Assembly: GCA_004134985.1 (NCBI GenBank)
Contig: REGQ01000012.1
Coordinates: 62,001 to 126,000 of the forward strand
Length of the DNA: 64,000 nucleotides
Direction: 5' to 3'
Origin: Paenibacillaceae bacterium
GTDB taxonomy: Bacteria; Bacillota; Bacilli; Paenibacillales; Paenibacillaceae
This document shows positions 59,240 through 64,000 of the stretch, in pieces. Within the stretch, counting starts at the first letter, position 1; each line of letters opens with the position of its first letter. Position numbers and translations under genes: made by a program. Below the pieces are notes generated by a model. It was not told the DNA's origin and made no database searches. It was given only the letters and a program-made list of their open reading frames with translations.

Positions 59240-60559
59240 GTGAACATGATTAAAATTCCTAAAAGAGTAACGACGGCACTTGTCAATTCTTTAACTGCAG
59301 GAGTTGTACCCCGGATTGGACTGGAATATATTGCAGTCGGCAGAAAATACGAAATAGAAGCTCTTCTGCGTGAAATGGATAACATTGCTGAGGGAGGAGC
59401 AGGTTTTAAACTTATTACGGGGCGTTACGGAAGCGGGAAAAGCTTCCTACTCCAGGTGATTCGCAACTACGCAATGGACCGTGAGTTTGTGGTTGCAGAT
59501 GCTGATCTTTCTCCAGAGAGACGATTGGTAGGTACTAAGGGACAGGGGCTGGCGACGTATCGCGCGTTAATGTCAAACCTCTCGACCAAAACAAGGCCTG
59601 ATGGTGGGGCGCTTGAAGTAATTTTACAAAAATGGATCGCCGGTATTCAACAGGCCGCCATGAAAGAATTAGTTCTTCGCCCAGGGGACCCCGCTTTAGA
59701 TTTGTCAGTTGAGCAGCGGATTTTTAGTGTCACTAATGAATTGGAGAATATGGTGAACGGTTTTGACTTTGCAGCTGTTCTTGCTAGCTATTGGAATAGC
59801 TATAAGGCGGGGGATGATGATCGAAAGCAAGCTTCGCTTCGCTGGTTTCGCGGCGAATTTGCGACAAAAACCGAGGCTAGGAAAACCTTGAATGTCGGTG
59901 TAATTATTGACGACGACAATTGGTATGATTATATGAAACTGTGGTCAGAATTTGTAGCCAAAATCGGTTATAAGGGATTGCTTTTGTTTATCGACGAAGG
60001 GGTCAATCTCTATAAAATTTCCAACAGTGTCTCTCGCCAGAGCAATTATGAAAAACTGCTTATGATATTTAATGACACAATGCAAGGGAAATCTTCCTAC
60101 TTGGGGGTATTTGTTGGAGGGACTCCCCAGTTTGTGGAGGATGAGCGGCGGGGTTTGTTCAGCTATGAGGCTATCCGTTCTCGTCTTGTGGAGGGACGTT
60201 TTGGCCGGGATGTGTCAGGCATTTTTGCCGGACCTATGATTAAACTTGATATGCTCTCCCATGAGGAAATCTTGGTGCTTTTACAGAAGCTGAGTACAAT
60301 TCACGCTCTTCATTATGGTTATAGAGAGCGATTGAGTAATGCTCAACTTGTGCAATTTATGGAGCTAATAGTTGGACGTTTAGGAGCGGATGCATTGCTG
60401 ACAACCAGGGAAGTCGTCCGGGATTTTATGGACTTATTACATACATTAGAGCAAAATTCTAGTATAACCGTAGAGGAACTGCTTGGAAATCGAAATATTC
60501 AACCTGCCACTACGGATCCTGATGAAATTCATGACTTTTTGGAAGAGTTTGAGTTATGA
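59240..60559 (+). CDS. BrxC/BrxD-family (former DUF2791) AAA ATPase
   Basis: A 439-residue P-loop ATPase of PF10923 type. Walker A is GRYGSGKS (61-68); Walker B is LLLFIDE (247-253), followed by GVNLYKI. The opening ALVNSLTAGVVPRIGLEYIAVGR, the LSPERRLVG segment and the C-terminal LTTREVVRDFMDLLHTL are characteristic of the family. BrxD pairs with a helicase in type 2 BREX. It starts at GTG 59240, 6 bases after the TerB gene stop, and overlaps the helicase gene by 4 bases. No methylase or PglZ is nearby, so a complete BREX is excluded in this window. Confidence 0.85.
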   Translation: MNMIKIPKRVTTALVNSLTAGVVPRIGLEYIAVGRKYEIEALLREMDNIAEGGAGFKLITGRYGSGKSFLLQVIRNYAMDREFVVADADLSPERRLVGTKGQGLATYRALMSNLSTKTRPDGGALEVILQKWIAGIQQAAMKELVLRPGDPALDLSVEQRIFSVTNELENMVNGFDFAAVLASYWNSYKAGDDDRKQASLRWFRGEFATKTEARKTLNVGVIIDDDNWYDYMKLWSEFVAKIGYKGLLLFIDEGVNLYKISNSVSRQSNYEKLLMIFNDTMQGKSSYLGVFVGGTPQFVEDERRGLFSYEAIRSRLVEGRFGRDVSGIFAGPMIKLDMLSHEEILVLLQKLSTIHALHYGYRERLSNAQLVQFMELIVGRLGADALLTTREVVRDFMDLLHTLEQNSSITVEELLGNRNIQPATTDPDEIHDFLEEFEL

Positions 60560-62745
60560 GCAAAGAACCATTTTACCGGCTAGCTCCCTTTATTCAGGAG
60601 TTTATTTATAAAAAACAGTGGAATGTGCTTCGTGAAGCTCAGGTGGAGGCATGTCGTGTTATTTTGGATACAAACAGGCATATGATCATTGCCTCTGGCA
60701 CGGCTTCAGGCAAAACGGAGGCAGCATTGTTTCCGACGCTTACAGAACTTATTTCTTATCCTGCACGTACTGTGGGCATTCTTTATGTCAGCCCACTAAA
60801 AGCGCTAATCAATGATCAATTCCAGAGGTTAAATGATTTGCTGCTAGAAGCCAACATTCAGGTTTGGGCTTGGCACGGAGATGTAGCTCAGTCACAAAAA
60901 GAAAGGCTGCTTAGAAAGCCTTCTGGAGTTTTGCAAATTACTCCGGAATCCCTTGAAGGGCTTCTAATGAATCGGCCCAGCTCTGTTCCCTCCTTATTTG
61001 GTGACTTGCGTTTTATCATTATTGACGAGGTACATGCGTTTATGGGAACAGACAGGGGAATCCAATTACAATGCCAATTATCTCGCTTGGCTAAAATGGC
61101 TGGGTGCCAGCCTAGAAGGATTGGCTTGTCTGCAACACTAAACGATTATGATCAGGCCGAACAATGGCTCACTTCAGGAGATGCGCGCGGGATTGAAATC
61201 ATTGCACCAAACGGAGGCAGGAAGCTGCGGCTTGGCGTGGATCACGTCTGGTTCCCTGACCCGATAGATGAAAAAGGGGCGGAAGAGCTAGCTCAAGCAC
61301 GTGAGGCGTACTACAATAAAATATACGAATTAACACATCAAAAAAAAGCAATTATCTTTACCAATAGTCGAACAGAAGCTGAGATTACAACTACAGAACT
61401 TCGCCGCACCGCGCAGAGGCGTCATGAATCCGACGTATTTTATGTGCATCACGGCAGTTTGTCTGCAATGTTGAGAGAGGAAGCAGAAACCGCTCTAAAG
61501 GAGGAACGAGGGCCAGCAGTAGCCGCGGCTACCTTGACGTTGGAATTGGGGATTGACCTTGGTAAGCTTGACCGAATTGTTCAACTGGGGGCTCCGTATA
61601 CATGCGCGAGTTTTGTGCAGCGCCTGGGCCGTTCGGGCCGCAGAGGCAATGATGCCTCTGAAATGTTTTTTCTGTGTCCTGAGGAGGAAACAGCGCAATC
61701 ACAACTACCCGCGTCATTACCTTGGACACTGCTTCGGGCCATTGCCGTAATTGAGCTATATATACGAGATAAATGGGTTGAATCCTTTACTTCACGGCAA
61801 CTCCCTTGGGGAATTCTATATCATCAGACAATGAGCATTCTAAAGGGGCTGGGTGAAGCAACACCTTCTCAGCTTGCAAAAGAGGTGTTGACGTTACCGG
61901 CATTTAAGTCGATTGTGCCAAATGATTATCGAATATTTTTAAATCATCTACTGGGTACGAATCATTTGGAGCGATTGGAGGATGGAAAGCTGATTATCGG
62001 ATTGGCTGGCGAGAAGGTTGTCAATAACTTTCGTTTTTATGCTGTATTTCAGGATGATGAAACATTTACAGTGTATAAAGGTTTGGAGGAAATCGGCTCA
62101 ATAAACAGAATTCCCCCTGTGGACAGCTGTTTTTCGTTATCAGGAATAATTTGGAAAGTTATTGAAACGGATTTGGAACGAAAGAATATATTTGTAGTTC
62201 CGGCAAAAGGCAAGGGACAAACATTATGGTCTGGTTCTGGTGGGGGAATTGACACTCGTGTCATGCAAAAAATGCGACAAACATTACTGGAAGATAGACT
62301 ATACTCTTATTTAAAGCCAAATGCGCAAGAAAGGCTGATACAGGCACGGCGCTTCGTCAGTGAAAGCGGGATATTAGATAAACCTGTTGTTCCCATTGGA
62401 GAGAACACTTTTTATGTATTGCCATGGGTAGGTAGCAGAGCTTTTAGAACAGTGGAAAGACTATTGAAATATGAATTGTTTTTCAAATTGAAACTTCGAT
62501 CCGTTATCTCATTTGAACCGTATTATCTGGTTGTTACTGGTAAAACAGATGAAGTCGTTTTGCTGAGAAGTCTTTTGCAGTCGAGTTCAGAAGATGAGGA
62601 AAGGCTGACATTGCTTGCTGCGGATGAAATTCCACTATCAGGAAAGTATGAAGAGTTTGTAGCTCCTGAGTTAATTAGCAAAGCTTTTAGGAAAGAAGGA
62701 TTAGACCTGACAGGTTTGTTGGAAGGTCTGACAACGTTGCAATAA
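60556..62745 (+). CDS. Lhr-like DEAD/DEAH-box helicase (BrxHI-type partner)
   Basis: A 729-residue superfamily 2 helicase. Motif I is ASGTASGKTEA (46-56), motif II DEVH (157-160), motif III SAT (192-194), motif IV AIIFTNSRTEAE and motif VI QRLGRSGRRGN (355-365). The C-terminal 350 residues are a winged-helix and Lhr-like tail of unknown detail; no zinc cluster is seen. It is the last gene of the TerB-AAA-helicase operon. It should unwind or translocate on nucleic acid, using the AAA ATPase as partner as BrxHI does with BrxD in BREX. Confidence 0.86.
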   Translation: MSKEPFYRLAPFIQEFIYKKQWNVLREAQVEACRVILDTNRHMIIASGTASGKTEAALFPTLTELISYPARTVGILYVSPLKALINDQFQRLNDLLLEANIQVWAWHGDVAQSQKERLLRKPSGVLQITPESLEGLLMNRPSSVPSLFGDLRFIIIDEVHAFMGTDRGIQLQCQLSRLAKMAGCQPRRIGLSATLNDYDQAEQWLTSGDARGIEIIAPNGGRKLRLGVDHVWFPDPIDEKGAEELAQAREAYYNKIYELTHQKKAIIFTNSRTEAEITTTELRRTAQRRHESDVFYVHHGSLSAMLREEAETALKEERGPAVAAATLTLELGIDLGKLDRIVQLGAPYTCASFVQRLGRSGRRGNDASEMFFLCPEEETAQSQLPASLPWTLLRAIAVIELYIRDKWVESFTSRQLPWGILYHQTMSILKGLGEATPSQLAKEVLTLPAFKSIVPNDYRIFLNHLLGTNHLERLEDGKLIIGLAGEKVVNNFRFYAVFQDDETFTVYKGLEEIGSINRIPPVDSCFSLSGIIWKVIETDLERKNIFVVPAKGKGQTLWSGSGGGIDTRVMQKMRQTLLEDRLYSYLKPNAQERLIQARRFVSESGILDKPVVPIGENTFYVLPWVGSRAFRTVERLLKYELFFKLKLRSVISFEPYYLVVTGKTDEVVLLRSLLQSSSEDEERLTLLAADEIPLSGKYEEFVAPELISKAFRKEGLDLTGLLEGLTTLQ

Positions 62746-62791
62746 CAACTCTTCAGTTACAGTACGGTATACATATAAGGAGAGCACCCAA

Positions 62792-63181
62792 ATGCAAATA
62801 TGCTATGTGACGGAGCTGCCAACAGAAAACCATATCTATGATCTCTATGAATCTCTTGATTGGAATTCGTTTTTGCAGCTGGACAGGAGCAAGCTGCTGC
62901 TGGCAATGAAACAAAGCTGGTACGCCATCTACGCTTACCATGACCATCTGTTGGTCGGTACGGGAAGAATTGTATCTGACGGGATCATTAATGCCTATGT
63001 TTGCGGTTTGGGTATTCACCCCAACTATCGCAGCCAAGGCATTGGTACAGCCATTTTCCGTTTGCTTGTTGAGCAATGTAAGCAAAGTAATTTGCATGTC
63101 CAGTTTTTTTGTGAAGATGCGTTGGTACCGTATTATGAAAAGCTGAATTTTAAAGTTTTTGCCGTCGGGATGGGGGAGTAA
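62792..63181 (+). CDS. GNAT-family N-acetyltransferase
   Basis: A 129-residue GNAT enzyme with the acetyl-CoA-binding motif GLGIHPNYRSQGIGTAIFRLL (residues about 72-91) and the typical final YYEKLNFKV. AAGGAGAG lies 7 bases before the ATG. The substrate is unknown. It follows the helicase gene by 46 bases, but its composition is closer to the rest of the chromosome, so it may not belong to that operon. Confidence 0.85.
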   Translation: MQICYVTELPTENHIYDLYESLDWNSFLQLDRSKLLLAMKQSWYAIYAYHDHLLVGTGRIVSDGIINAYVCGLGIHPNYRSQGIGTAIFRLLVEQCKQSNLHVQFFCEDALVPYYEKLNFKVFAVGMGE

Positions 63182-63187
63182 ACAGAC

Positions 63188-64000
63188 TTACTTCCCCCTC
63201 CCACCCCTCGGCTGCAGACGATATGCCCGTGGGCTGACGCCATGATGGGCGCTGAAATGTCTGGTGAAGGGATGAATGGACGGGTAACCGAGCCGCTCCG
63301 CGATGGCGGTAACGGAAAGCTCGCTCTCCTGCAGCAAATTGGCGGCGCGCCTCATCAGCAGCTTGTGGTGATAGGCTTTTGGCGTCAAGCCTGTTTCGCG
63401 GAGGAAGAGTGAGTGAAAGTAGGAACGCTTCAAGCCGCAGAACTCCGACCAGTCGTCGACCGATGCGCGTTCCTCGGGATGCTCATTCAAATGCGCCAGC
63501 AGCTTTACGATGCGGTAGTCGGTCGCCTGGTGGGTATGCACGACGTTGTACCAGCTCAGAATCCAGCCATACAGTAAGCTGTTGACAAGCTCGCTGCTAT
63601 AATGAACACTGTCATGGAACAATCGCGCGAGCGTAACGAATGACTCATACAGCCAAGGGTAGGGCTGCAAGGAAAAGACGCCAGGCAGCGTATCCATTTC
63701 CGCACAGGGGCAAATGGCTGTAGTTTTGGCGAAGGTTAGTGGCTCCGGTGCATAGATAAACGTTCGGGCGGCAGAGATTGGTGCGTTCTCCTCCCAAAGC
63801 TCGCAATATACATTATAAGAGCCGAGCGGATGGCCGCTGCGAATATGAAAGGCGTGGGGCTGCCCGGGTCTGAGAAAGATCAGCGTTCTTCGGTCGATTG
63901 CATATCGCTTCCCGTCAATTTCCATTTCCCCTGGTCCATCGTTAAACAGATGAAAGGCATAAACATTGCATACCCGCAGCTTTTCATTGGAACTGCCATC
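63188..64000 (-). CDS. AraC-family transcriptional regulator, 5' end outside window
   Basis: The frame is open to the window edge (25 further codons beyond the internal ATG at 63925, including NVYAFHLFNDGPGEM, continue the cupin domain), so the start lies outside. The N-terminal AraC_binding cupin (PGQPHAFHIRSGHPLG) is followed by the double helix-turn-helix (SVDDWSEFCGLKRSYFHSLFLRETGLTPKAYH and VTAIAERLGYPSIHPFTRHFSAHHGVSPRAYR). Target unknown. Confidence 0.85.
   Translation of the reverse strand, partial: DGSSNEKLRVCNVYAFHLFNDGPGEMEIDGKRYAIDRRTLIFLRPGQPHAFHIRSGHPLGSYNVYCELWEENAPISAARTFIYAPEPLTFAKTTAICPCAEMDTLPGVFSLQPYPWLYESFVTLARLFHDSVHYSSELVNSLLYGWILSWYNVVHTHQATDYRIVKLLAHLNEHPEERASVDDWSEFCGLKRSYFHSLFLRETGLTPKAYHHKLLMRRAANLLQESELSVTAIAERLGYPSIHPFTRHFSAHHGVSPRAYRLQPRGGRGK

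Noticed and set aside
55634-62745. Complete BREX system
   Set aside because: Only the ATPase and helicase resemble BREX parts; no PglX methylase, PglZ phosphatase, BrxA/B or PglW kinase is found in the window.

Overview
The window looks like a chromosomal segment of a Paenibacillus-like, spore-forming Bacillota. The signs are strong AGGAGG-type ribosome binding sites, an S-layer-anchored (three SLH domains) surface glycosidase, a tricistronic GerA-type germinant receptor, several ATPase-less carbohydrate ABC importers with lipoprotein binding proteins, and a complete mannitol PTS operon. No rRNA, tRNA, CRISPR array or insertion sequence was seen. Species was not determined.

Layout. 1-845: the end of an FAD-dependent oxidoreductase. 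928-5025: a 1365-residue SLH-anchored surface glycosidase with two duplicated golvesin-like modules. 5169-9098: hssR-hssS-hrtB-hrtA, a haem-sensing and efflux system with a recognisable HssR direct repeat before hrtB. 9221-18883: a mannoside-type locus, with a LacI regulator divergent from DUF1861, GH130, two ABC permeases and a binding protein, then a membrane-anchored protein of unknown family; two palindromic operators lie in the divergent region. 19003-24168: DUF5713 protein, DedA protein, an orphan histidine kinase, a small export-family membrane protein, and a YtrA/YtrB-like module whose GntR regulator seems to lack a normal start codon. 24169-26080: about 1.9 kb without convincing genes, holding three unrelated tandem-repeat arrays (about 120, 40 and 18 bp) and three small hairpins, ending in an attenuator-like structure before an MFS efflux gene (26081-27283).

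27301-31301 (minus): gerAA-gerAC-gerAB-type operon plus an overlooked 40-codon membrane peptide. 31472-43296: a glycan-utilisation locus with PfkB kinase and SIS protein (minus), DUF4838 and heparinase II/III-like proteins (plus), an AraC regulator and a second ATPase-less ABC importer (minus). 43939-47880: a divergent MurE paralogue, a regulator that fuses a catalytically dead alpha/beta-hydrolase to a SARP-type DNA-binding/BTAD region, and a small membrane-anchored protein. 48141-55346: mtlA-mtlR-mtlF-mtlD-ptsI-ptsH, a mannitol operon that carries its own EI and HPr.

55634-62745 is the most interesting accessory region: a compact, visibly AT-richer three-gene operon encoding a 1199-residue TerB-domain protein with a possible degenerate helicase core, a BrxC/BrxD-family (former DUF2791) AAA ATPase and an Lhr-like DEVH helicase. 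It resembles part of BREX type 2 and of Ter-linked DNA-processing systems but has no methylase, PglZ phosphatase or TerD here, so it is a candidate stand-alone defence or genome-maintenance system. The window ends with a GNAT acetyltransferase and an AraC regulator cut by the window edge.
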